Shown: piece after piece, positions 11,680-23,662 of the stretch
How the letters are laid out: every line of letters starts with the position of its first letter
How positions within the stretch are numbered: position 1 is the first letter of the stretch
Source: Typha latifolia
Taxonomy: Eukaryota > Streptophyta > Magnoliopsida > Poales > Typhaceae
DNA length: 64,000 nt
Reading direction: 5' to 3'
Assembly (NCBI GenBank): GCA_019914945.1
Contig: CM034103.1
Coordinates: 9,548,001 to 9,612,000 of the forward strand
Notes under the pieces: model-generated
Seen by the model: the letters and a program-made list of their open reading frames with translations, nothing else
The model's database searches: none
What the model was told of the DNA's origin: nothing
Program-made: the position numbers and the translations under genes

Positions 11680-13090
11680 CACAGCTCATGTTTCTCCTTT
11701 GATAAAGGCTTTGTCATCATACCAGATACATTTTTATCAGTGTGGATCTTCTCAATATATGACAATTTTTTTCTCAAACACATCTCGGATCTAATATTAT
11801 CTCATGTTAATGTGTCTGGTATGACAATGAAAAATTGCATGCTTGCATAGATGAATGGCACTTTGACTATCACAAAAGATAACACACTTCTTTTGCTTCA
11901 ATCTATGTTTACCAATGAACCTCTTCATCCAAAGCAACTATTTGCAAGCTTCGATAATGGCAACTCTTTGCAAGCTAAAGCTACACACTTTTGCAACCTA
12001 GATTGCTATGAAATGGCTCTCCCTACAAAAGTAACCAAGAAACCTGAAGTGGACTTCTATGAGTCAACTCTCCAGCCATATCTAAATCTGTGTAAACTTC
12101 TAGGAAGGGATTGCCTCCTCCAAAAGACAAACACATTTTAGATGACCCTTTAAGATATCTAAAAATATATTTTATCGCTGTCCAATACTCTTTTTCTAGA
12201 TTTAAGAGATAACTAACCAACAACTCAATCGTATATGTAATGTTGGGGCTTGTGCATACTATGACATACATCAAACTTCCCATGACATAAGCATAAGGAA
12301 TTTTCTTTATTTCAGCCTTCTTTTCTTGTCTTGAAAGATTTTGTTTAGCACTTAACTTAAATGAGATGCAAGTGGTCAACAGATTTTTCGATGTGCATCC
12401 CAAATCTTTTTAGTACTTTTTTAATATATCTTTCATGTGAAAACCATGACTTTCTAGCTTTCCGAACACAAGAGATCTCTATGCTCAAAATCCATTTCAT
12501 TAGTCCTAAATCTTTCATACTGAAGGACTTGCTCAACTCTTGCTTCAAAATTCCAATCTTATGAGGATCTTTTCCTACAATCAATATGTCATCAATATAC
12601 AACAAAAGAATAAGAAAGTCATTATCACCAAACATTTGCACATCGACATAATGATCTAAGGTGGTTCTCTTGTAGCCAATGTTTATCATGAAGGCATCAA
12701 ACTTCTTATATCATTGTCTTGGTAGAGACTCTTCTTAAATTTTTATACAAAGTGCTCTTCCCCATTGATCTTGAAACCTTTGAGTTGTTCCATAGAGATC
12801 TCTTATTCCAAATTCTTACAAAGAAATCCTTATATCTAATTGTACAATGTGCGAATCCATAGTAGTCACTGACCTAACACCACCCAAACAGATGACATCT
12901 TCACTATTGGTAAGAAGATTTCTTCAAAGTTGACTCCTTTCTTTGGTCCAAATCCTTTTACAACTAACCTTTCCTTATCTTGGTTGTGAGCTCTTCTCCT
13001 CATTCTTCCCTTATGATAATGGTACCAAATCACAAATATGATTCTTATGCATGGCATCAATTCCTCTTGCATAGCTTTCATCCATTCCCC
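11680..13090 (-). pseudogene. Copia RT and RNase H, degraded
   Basis: The RT N-terminal block reads RLVVKGFGPKKGVNFEEIF (12866-13081). The catalytic block reads LLLYIDDILIVG with the YxDD core intact as YIDD (about 12580-12610). SKSFSMKDLG and HERYIKKVLKRF follow. The connection and RNase H part continues to about 11700, with AYVMGSLMYVIVCTSPNI, FRYLKG, CDSQSAIHLCKH and HTRHINMRY. RT copies the RNA and RNase H removes it. Frameshifts near 12360 and 12690 and several stops disable the product. Confidence 0.87.
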
Positions 13091-13389
13091 TTTTGCTCAC
13101 TTTACATAATCTCATGGTAGTTTTTCAATTCAACCCTATCAGTAACACATATTTATTGGAAGAATACTGAATCAGCTTGAGCATGCTCTTCTTCAAGTGG
13201 AACATTATTGATAGTGGCTTCTCCTCCGTCACCATATCCATCAACCATAGGCACATCTTCTCCTTCTTGCCCTTCTCTCCCTTCATCATGCATTATAAGA
13301 GGAATTATAGAAGAACCTAGCAATTCATTGGCGACATATTATGGCTTCTCCGTACTCTTCTTCATTGGCTTATCTATGTCTTCAATGGT

Positions 13390-14240
13390 TTAATCTTGAA
13401 AGAAAACCACATCTCTACTTCTAACAATTCTTTTCCTTTTTGGGTCCCATAATCTATATCCAAACTCCTCATCCACATACCCTATGAAAATACTAGTATA
13501 TGCATTATCATCCAACTTGGTTCTATCCTCTTTTGGTATGTGCACAAATGGTCTACATCTAAAGACCTTCAAGTGTGAATAAGAAACATCTTGTTGAGTC
13601 CAAACTCTCTCTGGAATTTCATCATCCAAGGGAAATAAGGGATACTGATTAATCAAGTGAACCATCTTTATTGCTTCACTCCACAATAACTTGGGTATAT
13701 TGTCCATAGACAACATACTTCAGACTCTCAATAATAGTGTGATTCATCCTCTCCGCTATACTATTATGTTGTAGGGTGCAAGGAACAGTTCTTTCATGTA
13801 AGATGCCATGTGTTTTGTAATATGTTTCAAACTCCTTATATGTGTACTCTCCTCCATTATCACTTCTAAGGTATTTGAGAAGCTTTCCCTTCTCTTGTTC
13901 AACCTTGACATAAAAGAGTTAAAAATGCTAAAAATACTTGATCTTTAGATTTTAATATATAAACCCATACTTTTCTAGAAGCATCATCAATGAAAAAACC
14001 AAGTATAAATTGCCACCAAGAGATTTAGTCTCAAAAAGACCACAAACATCGGAATAAACTAATTGTAAGACCAATTTTCTTCTTAGAATTATTCTAGCAA
14101 AGGAATTTCTATGTTGCTTGCCGAATAAATAATGTCCACAAGATTTCAGCGACGCACCTTTGATGTCTGGCAAAATTGCTTCTTTGTTAGAATTTGCATG
14201 CCCTTCTCACTCATGTGGCTAAGCCTTTGATGCCACAAGA
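13390..14240 (-). pseudogene. Copia integrase, degraded
   Basis: The GAG-pre-integrase segment and start of the core (CGHYLFGKQHRNSF, QLVYSDVCGLFETKSLGG) lie at 13952-14173. The C-terminal part (NIPKLLWSEAIKMVHLINQYP, HLKVFRCRPFVHIPKEDR, IFIGYVDEEFGYRLWDP) lies at 13390-13716. The stretch between carries broken core sequence. This enzyme would join element DNA to the chromosome; stops prevent a full product. Confidence 0.85.
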
Positions 14241-14298
14241 TTGAAGTGGACTGATCCATGAGTGTCATAACGCCGTTGTTAGCTACACTTGTCAATGT

Positions 14299-14712
14299 CT
14301 AATAAAGAGAGCAATATTTCTTACATTTTGCCATAATAAAAGACTCTTTGGTAAGCTTATATACACCTCTACGAAAGGTTGATACATAGCCTTCATCATC
14401 CAAACACCCCGGCAAAATGAGATTAAAATGTAGGTCAGGAATATGATGAACATCTAGGAGGATAACCTTCATCCCAACATTGGTTTCCAAACACATATCT
14501 CCCCTTCTAACTATTTGAGAGCAACCATTATTCTCTATCTTTACCAAGCCAAAGTCACCAGATTTGTAAGATGTAAAGAAATGCTTATGTGGTGTGGCAT
14601 GAAAAGAGGCACCCATGTCTTTGATCCAATCAATGTGAGATGAAGTAGAGGCAACATTGATACATTCTTCATCGCAATAATTTATGACACTCACATCATT
14701 GTTTAGTGTCAC
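14299..14712 (-). pseudogene. Copia protease region
   Basis: The frame contains WIKDMGASFHATPHKHFF, the copia version of the aspartic protease site, where relatives read W-x-x-D-S/T-G-A-S. Here D-M-G replaces D-S-G. The downstream VHHIPDLHFNLIL block is typical for the region before integrase. Confidence 0.82.
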
Positions 14713-14751
14713 AATGGTGGCTTCTGTCTTTTCCTCCGTGCCTTTCCCTTC

Positions 14752-15420
14752 TTAATCTTTCTTTAGGTTCTGACATTCTCTTTTGAAATGACCTTTCATG
14801 TGGCAATAATGACAAATAAGATCTTTTCTTGGCCTAAACTTGCTTCTTAACTTGTAACGATTGTCACGCTCATGAGACCAACCTCTAGTCTCCGTGACTA
14901 GAGCTTGCGAAATAGATTTACCAAAAAAAGTTCTAATCTCTTCATTTAGCAAGCTACTTGTAATTTGACTCATTGTTACAAGCCCTTCATGCCAAATTGC
15001 TTAAAAAGACTACCATAGTCTCCAAAGACTTTGGTAAAGAACTCAATATCAACAATACCTGGAGTTCATCTTCTAGCACCATCTTCATCAAAGCAATTTG
15101 ATTCATGATGCTTTGGACCTCATTTAAATGCTCTGCTTTAGGCTCTCCCTCGTTGTATTTCAAGTTTACAAAATTTCGAATGAGAATTGTCTTGTTTTCT
15201 ACGGTCTTCTTCTCATACAAATCATGTAGCTTTTTCCACAAACATGTGGCGGACGTCTCATTACAATAAGTGAAACAAAACATCTACAGATGTTAGTGAC
15301 TATCTTTCGATATACCTTCTTCCAATCATCATCCCACATGTCTTTACGCTTGTGTTCACTCCTTTCAATTGGTGTGTACAAATATTTACAATAAGGAAGA
15401 CCTTCCATCCTGGGCTTTCA
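14752..15420 (-). pseudogene. Copia gag with zinc knuckle
   Basis: The N-terminal part (YTPIE, DDDWKKVYRKIVTNI) is at 15199-15408. The core (LWKKLHDLYEKKTVENK, LIRNFVNLKYNEGE, LILSSLPKS) is at 14987-15283. The CCHC knuckle CHYCHMKGHFKREC is at about 14765-14815. Frames are broken between the parts. Gag proteins coat the element RNA. Confidence 0.85.
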
Positions 15421-15508
15421 TATTATTCGATTGTTTCCATTGAGAAAAATCATCCTATTTTAGGTGCTTGACTCCATTCCAATGTGCACAATAAAAACCT
15501 CTAACCAA

Positions 15509-15521
15509 GATTTTGATACCA
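15509..15521 (-). other. Copia primer-binding site
   Basis: Minus-strand TGGTATCAAAATC, an initiator-Met-tRNA-type site with changes, two bases inside the 5' LTR. Confidence 0.8.
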
Positions 15522-15523
15522 CT

Positions 15524-16007
15524 TGTTAAGGAAATAAGCTTTCCTTATCTATGCACAATCAAATGAGAGACACAAGTCTCTTATAGAAAGTTAAAACGGA
15601 GCAATCAACAAAATGGAGTAATAGCAACCCAAGCAAATAATCACCCTTAGATTGTTACGTGGAAACCCCAAATTGGAAAAACCACAAAGCCTTGCCCCCG
15701 CAAACTTCTTCACTATGTGTAGAGAAATACAGATCTTCTCTAAATAATACTAGAGGCAAGTACACATGCTTCTAAGAAAAAAAATCATTCTTTGAGTTAC
15801 AACCTCACTATTTGATAGAATGTCAAATTAAAGAGATGAGTGGAAAGATTTCACCAACCAATGGTAGAAAGTAAAAGGTGTAGTAACATTTGAAGAGAGT
15901 AAAAGATAACCAAGAGAAGTATATGAACATCAACATTGAAATTCCCTTGCAAGATAGCAAGATCACTTCCAATGGACCTTCTTCTTCTTCTACCCACTTG
16001 GCAAAAT
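15524..16007 (-). repeat. Copia 5' LTR, outer end lost
   Basis: Starts 'tgttaaggaaataagct' and tracks the left LTR until about 16007, where it changes to A-rich unrelated sequence. It contains the 'ttacgtggaaacccc' segment deleted from the left LTR. Confidence 0.85.
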
Positions 16008-16629
16008 AGATTTGCCTTTAAAAAAAAAACACATTTTTCAAAAAAAAATTGTCTAATTAACACTCTACTATTATATTATAGCACATAATATTAGTGTATT
16101 ACAAATTAAGTAAGCATACTTCTCAGATTATTAACATATCTTTGCAGATAATAATTTGAATGCCCATTGAGATAGGAACAATTTAAAATTGAAAAATATA
16201 AAATTTGTTAGAGGATTGAAACAAAAATTATATAATTGTGTGTGTCAAACTATTAAGTATCAGGTCTTATGGGTATATATGACTGATAAGGGCAACTTAG
16301 AAGTTTTAAAACTATCACCTTAAATAAGATCGAATATTTCTTTCTAAATTCTTTATGTTAAGGTTGGTGAGTTAAAATTAACTCAAGATATTAACTAAAT
16401 TTTTTTATTTTATAAAAGGTGGGGACTTTCTAGGAAAAAATATATATATAAAGTAGGGCTCGAACCATGTAGGAAGGTATTTCGAAATTTCGTTAAAAAA
16501 TAAATAACAGCCTGAAGAAGAGGAGAACAAAGATATATCTTCAGAGAAAACAAAATTCACGCATCTGGGTGGGAATATTCATGAAAGGGAAAGAGGTATG
16601 GTAAGAGTTGTTACTAAAGTGAGCCAGTT

Positions 16630-16725
16630 CATGAAGTTTTTATGTACCAAAAAATATTCAATAGCTCATTGAGAAAATAGGTGATAGTTCAAAAATGAAA
16701 AGAAAATTATCCATAAAAACTATTA
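16630..16725. mobile_element. MITE-like element, partial copy
   Basis: Carries 'gttcatgaagtttttatgta' and 'gtgatagttcaaaaatgaaa', which match, reverse-complemented, one arm and the core edge of the foldback element at 5560-5795. The other arm was not found. Confidence 0.45.
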
Positions 16726-16929
16726 AAGTTGTTGATATTATTAGCTTAACAACTATTAGTTTGGTGTGCATTTGTACTGCAGGATTTAGATTCAGCCAGT
16801 TGTAGGCAAAAAAAAAGTTAAATTAAGATTTGTGTAAATTACTCTATAAATTATCAAATCCCAGTCCGAATCCTAATAAAGCAGACTGATACTATGCTCA
16901 CATTAGGTTGTCAAAGTAATTGTCAAAGT

Positions 16930-17740
16930 AATTAGAGTGATTGACCAAACTAGCCTAGAGCCAATTTTATTGAGCAAAATATACTGTAGCTCTAACTAAA
17001 ATGCTGAACTCATAAGGGTTTTATGTTTTTACGCAACCGTTGATTAGTTCAGCATTTTATCTCTCTAAAACTCTGTATATTTCAGTGTTTTATCCGTAGG
17101 AACTATTTAAGTTAGTATTTCAGCAACTTAAGTTAAAATTTTACTTTTCTACAATATAGTGTTTTTATTCTAGACATAAAACGCTTATGAGTTCAATTTT
17201 TTTATATGACTACAAGTAAAATAGACCCATTTTAATAATAAGTCCGATAGGTGATTTACCTTAATAAATAAAGTTTAAAACATGGCTAGCATGGTCAAAA
17301 ACTCAAACAATTGAGCCTGCTCGAGTTTGACACGCTAGAGCTCAATCAAGCTCAACTCAAAAATAGAGTGACTGCCCAAACTAATCATATTCCAAGTTTT
17401 GTTTACCAAATGGATTGCCTCTCACACTTATTACCAAAAAAGAAATAGTATATTTTACTGTAGTCCTAACTAAATTGCTCAGGTTATAAGCAATTTACGT
17501 TTTTACACAATGATTAGTTTGGCGTTTTTATTTCACTCTAAAATACTAAACATTTCAGCGTTTTATTTATAAGAATCCATTTAAGTTAGTGTTTCAACTG
17601 TTAAAATTTTACTTTTATATAAAAATACTTATTTTGGTAAGAAAAACTTCCCAGAAGTAATATGCTTATGAGTTTAGGGATATAATAAAATAAACCCCGT
17701 TTGGTAATAAATTGGATAGACGGTCTATATTGGTAAACAA
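16930..17740. repeat. Diverged tandem duplication, unit about 450 bp
   Basis: A segment with 'atactgtagctctaactaaa', 'tttttacgcaacc', 'cagtgttttatccgtagga' and 'gttaaaattttacttttcta' recurs after about 430-490 bases with matching blocks in the same order. No protein-like frame lies within. It is AT-rich and may be a tandem array of an unclassified repeat. Confidence 0.7.
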
Positions 17741-18560
17741 AATTTTGTAACATAACTAGTTTGGTCAAAAACTCCTCAAAAATGAGGTGATTCAAGTTTG
17801 ATACATAGAAAGGCTCAAAATTAATTTCGAATTTAATAGATCTCAAAACTCATAATATTTTACTATATTAAGTTTTAAACCTCCACCATTGAATTAGGCA
17901 TATTTCAAGCTTAATTCAAATCGGAATCAAACTTAATTCAATTCAAACTTGATCAAACTTGATTTAGGCTTAAATTAACTAAGATTTAAAATTGCTTATT
18001 GATCTACTTATTTCATCTCGAGCTCTAAATTGGGTTGAACGTGAACCAAAATTATTTCAACTCAAGCTTGATTATATAATTAGACTCGAAATTAATTTCA
18101 AATCACTCGGCTAGATTACACCCTGTGGTCAAGATCTGGCAAATACATATGCGCAAGGTTTGCTATTTTAATCGACACGTCTGATATATGTCCAGGACTA
18201 CGTTTCCAGTTTTCATTTAAACTGGTTCTAAATCATATGTAGCTTCATCTCATTCTTTTCCTCCTGGTAATTTAGGTAGACATCCCATCCAACTATGAAA
18301 TGATAATGGAAACAACTTTGTTACTCCCAGGAACCCAGGATCATTAACACTGATCCATTAGATAGATAGATAGATACAGAAATATAACATGCTTTCCACT
18401 ACATAATCTCTGTTCAAGTTAGCTTAGTTCCAAGTACTGCAACATACGTTATGGATTTCCTCTAGCCAGCATAGGTCAAGGACAGCAGATAAACACACAT
18501 ACAAAGATAAAGATGCTTCACCCCTTCAGAACTTTTTAGGACTTTTAAAAGGAATACTCT
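17741..18560. other. Intergenic DNA downstream of the NAC gene
   Basis: AT-rich sequence with repeated 'ctcaagcttga / tcaaactt' words near 17900-18110 and a short (tagatagata) run at 18361. No gene seen. The 3' untranslated region of the NAC gene probably ends within the right part. Confidence 0.45.
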
Positions 18561-18599
18561 TAAGCATACACAGGGTGCATATTTACAAAACCTGGGATA

Positions 18600-19420
18600 G
18601 GCGATCCTCCATCAGCAAATATTTACTCATAAACCTCCTCCATGTTCCAGCACATAATAGCAGAAGGATCACTGACATAAACGACAAGAAATATCACAAT
18701 GATGCAGCTCCTACCAAACCCATATAATAGAACCTCTTGGTTTAGATGCAGATTGGGTGTTTGTAAACCTCCTCCATGTTCCAAAACATAATAACAGAAG
18801 GATCACTGACAGAAATGACAAGATTATATACAATGACGCCACAGAATCCCCCTTCCAAACCCATATAATAGGAGAACCTCTTGGTTTAGATGCACATTGA
18901 TTGTTCATAAACATCCATATTCCAGCATACAAAAGCAGAAGGATCACTGACAGAGATGAATAGAATATATACGATGACGCCACAGAATCTCCCTTCCAAA
19001 CCCTTACATTAGAAGAATCTCTTAGTTTAGATGCATATTGAGTGTTCCAAAACCTTCGCCATATTCCAACACATAACAGAAAAAGGATCACTGACAGAAA
19101 TGACAAGAATATGCCAAATGATGCTGCAGAATCCCCCCTCCAGACCCACATAGTAGAATATCCTCTTGATTTATATGCATATTGAGTGCTAGGGCTCCCC
19201 CATATTCCATTATATGCATATTGAGTGCTAGACCTTTCCCATATTCCATTATATGCATATTGAGTGCTAGACCTCCCCCACATTCCAAAATATAACAGTA
19301 AAAGGATCACTGACAGAAATGGCAAAAATATATACAGTGATGCTGCAGAACCTCCCTTCGAAACCCATATAATAGAAGAACCGCTTGATTTTCTTGCGCA
19401 TTTCACTATGTCTATATTGC
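18600..19420 (-). repeat. In-frame tandem repeat encoding multiplied transmembrane anchors
   Basis: The word 'ggatcactgac' recurs at 18666, 18800, 18941, 19085 and 19304, spacings of 134, 141, 144 and 219 bases. The 219 equals 141 plus two extra copies of a 39-base subunit ('gtgctagacctttcccatat' type, three copies at about 19170-19285). Four units are in frame in the NAC gene. The fifth (18600-18712) lies after the stop codon and is out of frame. Each unit encodes a loop plus one hydrophobic segment of about 20 residues. Confidence 0.93.
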
Positions 19421-22400
19421 TGCCAGCATACCTTTTTCTCGACGACCTTGTAGGTCTAGCTTCTTGAAATATCTTTACAGGAGGTGTGACATCTGCATGA
19501 CATACAAATCAGTGGTTAGCAAAAATGTAAGTTTCATGACTGCATAACCAAACCATATAACAGGATGGTTAATGCTCCTCTTACCACCAAAAGAAAACTC
19601 CTGAAGCTTGTTGCCACCTTCCAGATTGTTCTGGTCCACATGCTTGCCAACCTGCACGCAGACCATTTTACAGTTCATTGGTTCCTGAAAACTGTAAGAA
19701 CCATGCATAAAATAAAATATCCTTATCATTCAAATGTAAACAGAATTTCTGACCTCATCTTTTGCAACTCTTTTTGCACATATATTGTTACCCCTTCTTG
19801 ATAAACCATTTGTTCTCGAAAAAGCTCCCACTTGAAGTTTAGATTGCAACTGCAACCTTCTCACTGGTTTTCCCTTCTCTCCTACCAACTTGTTTGAACT
19901 TGACGGATCTCGCAGTCGTCGAGCTCTGATGGTAATTCCAGTCTCATTACTGGCCCCATTGATAGGAATCCTCTTAATGTTTAATCGCTCCATTATGCCA
20001 GACAGTTCTAGGAAATGTGTACTTGCTTCTTCAACTTCACGATCATCATGAGAACTGTTTGACTCGCTATTGCTGTTATTATGTTGAACTGAACATTGTA
20101 GCCGGATCCTTCTTGTTGCTGAACCCTGCTCTGCAACAATGGTGTTTGCATCTGTCTGTTGCTCAAGACAATCTCCATTACTTGTCATATTCTTCTGGTT
20201 ACTTGATTCTGCAGCAGAAACCACTGAGTACACATCTTGACCAGTGCTATCATAAGGAAGCAGGTTTATGTCTTCATAGAGAGTGCTTAGCCGTGGCTTC
20301 ATTTCAGGATATTCATCGGAAATATCCATCTGTAATTCTTCAGTCCCAAAGACACAATGTGGATACGGCCAATCAGAAACATCTAGACCAACAGCTCCCT
20401 GAAATAAGAAAAGAAAACAAGAGTTTGGTATTGTTGGGCAATGGGCATTGATAGATCAGTATAGCAAATCAATTCTACCTGAACAAATCCTCTTTTGGCA
20501 TCTAAATTACTGCTTGCCCCATTGTCTTTATATGATGATAGATCAAAGATGTTCTGCTGTGGGACTACCTCATCAGCTGAATCTTTCAGAACAATTGATC
20601 CCCTTGAAGAGATCTCGTCTTGGTTGGTGAGCATCGAATTCAACAACACATCTAATGAATCCTGTGAGGAATTACAAACTTTAAGGTATTCCATATGTGA
20701 TCCTTGGTTAATATTGCCAAAGAAAGGATGGTCTGTGTATGGCAGTGGTGGGGAACTGATGTTAGGAAACCTGTCAGGCTCAATTTTTTCATGCTCTGCA
20801 TCAACAAACTGAGCTAAACTGTCCTGTAGAAGACTGCCCTGCATTTTAATAACAGGAAACAACTAGCCATATTTTAGTCCCTAAGACTAACCACTAAAGT
20901 TAAATCCACGGTTTTGAATATCAGTATTGGTATCAATATCAGTCATCGATAAAAAATTACATATATCAACAGTATCAGCCATTCAGCCACTATATCAACC
21001 ATTTCAGTCTCGGACTATTTTTTAATAACTTAAATTCTAAAATCCCAAAAGTTCAAAAAAAATGACAGATAAGAAATTTTAGATTGCTCACATAAGATAG
21101 TAAGAACATAATATGAAGATTGAAAATGCTAAGAGCAATACTGAAAATTCCGAATGGATTCGGTAAATACATGTACCCATTGCTGTCATCACCTCACAAC
21201 AAAGGTTGTAGGAAGGCACTTGTAAATGAGGGTAACAACCACCTTTGCAACAAAGGTGATCGTAGGAGGTGTTAAAAGAAAAAGGTAAAAAGGGTGGTGG
21301 AATGAAAAAAATATATATAGAAACAAAAAGGAAAGGAAAAAAAAATGGGAAAAAACATAAAATGTGCGCCCGAGACATTAGGAGTCTATAATCAATGTCC
21401 GAAGTTGGATTCTAGTTAGATCCAATTTATGATACGATCTACATATAGTCCACATAAAAAAAAAAAAGAATCAAAATTTTGTGTTTACAGTCAATGGGAC
21501 CGATACTAAGGGAAAATTAGTTTCGACTCCAGTTTTGGATCGACAATTGCTAATATTGATATGAATCGGTATCAGTCGATACTTCAAATCATGGTTAAAT
21601 CCCATTACACATTGATAAGTTGCCCTCTTAATATGCATCTAAAAATTTAAATAACACAATAGCTTAGAATATAAAAGAGAAAAGGAATGAAAGATAAGAA
21701 AGGCAAAAAGGAAATATATATTTCCTAGCCCACTCTAGATCAGCTTATCCTTACCTTTACACCTGCTTCACCTGCATGAGAGTTTGAAGCTATTTTGCAA
21801 TAGTTCAAATCTGGTTTGATATGATAAGTTGCTGAACAATCAGGTTTATCATCTAGCCAACTTTTGATACCAACAGACTGAGTTTTAATAGATTGCAGCA
21901 AAGTTAATGGATCATCTTGCAAAGCAGATGCCGGAGATTCCTGGTTTAATGGGGTTGCGATCTCTTCCATACCCATTGCATCATGTTGTATATCATCCGG
22001 AGAGGATCTAGTTGGCGTCGGAGAGATATTCCTGTCTATCTCCAAATCAGAGCTCAGACTTTTCTCTTCTGGCTTCTTGAATAAGCGATAAAGAACATAG
22101 CCACCCTGGGAAACAAGGTGGAAAGTCAAATACTGTAGAAAATGCTCTATCAGCATTAATTAGTAATTATCTATAGTTAGAGAAAAGCTAATTTCAGGTC
22201 AGAAGCACCAGAATTCCAATATATTAGTACTATTATGACATGTATAATGGGAATATGGAAGGTCTGATATCTTTGGATCCAAAGCTTCCACTAACTTCTA
22301 TTGTCACCCTAGAGACCCTTTTTCCTTCAAATTGATGCTTCTTCCAATAGCCTCTTAACTTTAATTTAGAAGACTGGAATGAGAAATAGTAGATAAACCA

Positions 22401-23504
22401 AGGGACCAACAAATGTATATCTGCTGAAAATCTCAATCAACCCTAGAATTTTAATTTTGAAAGTACTTAATTATCTGCTCATCAACAATATCAAAAGTAT
22501 TCTACTGCATCAATCAAGGTGTGCAATACAAAAATCAGAGAACTCCATTCATCTACAATATGCAGAACTGTCTAACCGAAAACCTCCAACCTTATACAAT
22601 ATCGAGAGAAAAGAAAACAACTTTGCTACTAATATGTTTCACATCATAAGTAACTTACTCCATTTACTGAGGGTCTCACAAAATTATGTCAGAAAGAAGA
22701 ATATCTACTAACACTCTAGGATCAGTAAAATTTGACACCTTTAGAACTAGAACCATTTAAGCATGATAACTCCGTGTCAGAAACTATTGGCATACCATAC
22801 CACCAATTCCAATGTACTTGACTAAAACTCCGCATTAATGAAGTAAATTACTCATTTCAAAACCAAAATGGGGAAAAAAAAACCAGCATATATCAGTAGC
22901 TATAAGTCTTAATTCCAAGCATTCAGACAAATCTTAAACCTGATCTCCGGACTCAAACTCTGGCTCGGTAGTGCGGTACTCGTGAATAATCCAATTAGTA
23001 CGCACGCCCTTCGGCGCTCTCCCACGGTGGAAGACAAGCGTCTTCTTCATGCCAATTATAGCAGCATGCTTTGCCGCAGGCTTGGATCGGATGAATCGAT
23101 CTTTCCCAGTAGCCTTCCAGTACCCAGCCTCCGTCGCCCGATTCGAGCGGTGCCCATTCGGGTACTTCCGATCCTTTGGCGCGAAAAAGAACCACTCTGG
23201 ATCGTCCGATCTTATCAAAGCCTTATCTGGGAATCCGCGAAACCCATCAGAATCGAATCAAAATCGCATCTTTAGAAGAAATCTTCCACTTTTACTGCTC
23301 CCAGTCAAAGGAATGAGAGGAAGCCAGAGGAATACCTGGAAGATCCCATGGCTCGCACTTGCAGACATCTACCTCTGGGATGACCTCGACCTCGGACTTG
23401 ATCCGGCCGGTGATCTTGCCCTTGAGGTAGTGGTTGACGAGCTCCTCGTCGGTGGGATGGAACCGGAACCCTAAAGGAAGCGATTCTAGAGGGACGACAG
23501 TCAT
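18711..23504 (-). CDS. Membrane-tethered NAC transcription factor (NTL type), seven exons
   Basis: Exons, 5' to 3': 23504-23336, 23226-22940, 22105-21755, 20838-20479, 20398-19754, 19651-19585, 19492-18711. All introns are GT-AG and frame is kept, giving 886 residues. Residues 1-163 are a NAC DNA-binding domain: [19 protein letters not shown] at 9-27, then [23 protein letters not shown] and [18 protein letters not shown], and [11 protein letters not shown] opening exon 3. Residues 164-650 are a long acidic, polar regulatory region. The C-terminus has four hydrophobic segments at about 679-698, 752-771, 800-819 and 847-866, each with the LSVIL core. Relatives (NTM1-like/NTL9 type) normally have one such anchor, hold the factor in a membrane and release the N-terminal part by proteolysis. 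Membrane insertion of four segments is inference. The start matches the family's '[10 protein letters not shown]' beginning. Confidence 0.93.
20908..21593. mobile_element. Mutator-like non-coding element in NAC intron 3
   Basis: Flanked by the 9-bp direct repeat GTTAAATCC (20899-20907 and 21594-21602). The ends are inverted: 'acggttttgaatatcag' at left and, reverse-complemented, 'catgatttgaagtatcga' at right. Both ends carry 'ggtatc' repeat words. A 9-bp duplication is typical of Mutator-superfamily elements. It has no transposase frame and makes up most of the 916-bp intron. Confidence 0.75.
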
Positions 23505-23653
23505 GGCATCTACGTCTCCTAAGTTCTACCGCTAGAGAATCAATTGGTAATGTTCTGCCCGGAATTGAAAGCAGTAAAGAGGGTTCCTTTGGGTCGAGAC
23601 GATTCCCAAGGGGTTAATTTCATGGGTTGCGAGAAACCCCAAGCGATCAGGGT

Positions 23654-23662
23654 TTAGGGTTT
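23654..23662 (-). promoter_or_regulatory. Telo-box upstream of NAC start
   Basis: AAACCCTAA on the minus strand about 150 bases upstream of the start codon, probably in the 5' untranslated region or core promoter. Telo-boxes are common near starts of plant growth-related genes. Function here is inferred. Confidence 0.45.

Larger units (their letters stand above)
11070..16007 (-). mobile_element. Ty1/copia retrotransposon, decayed but near complete
   Basis: Minus-strand element with a left (3') LTR at 11070-11645, a polypurine tract, the copia gene order gag, protease, integrase, RT, RNase H (read right to left), a primer-binding site at 15509-15521 and a right (5') LTR from 15524. The right LTR stops matching near 16007, so its outer about 160 bases are lost and no target duplication can be tested. 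The left LTR lacks about 88 bp present in the right one. Many stops and frameshifts show it is an old, inactive copy. It begins 47 bp from the end of the gypsy element. Confidence 0.9.

Noticed and set aside
11851..12141. 96-codon plus-strand frame within the copia element
   Set aside because: It is antisense to the copia RNase H region, which reads correctly on the minus strand.
20017..20451. 144-codon plus-strand frame across NAC exon 5
   Set aside because: Antisense shadow of exon 5 and intron 4, with no domain.
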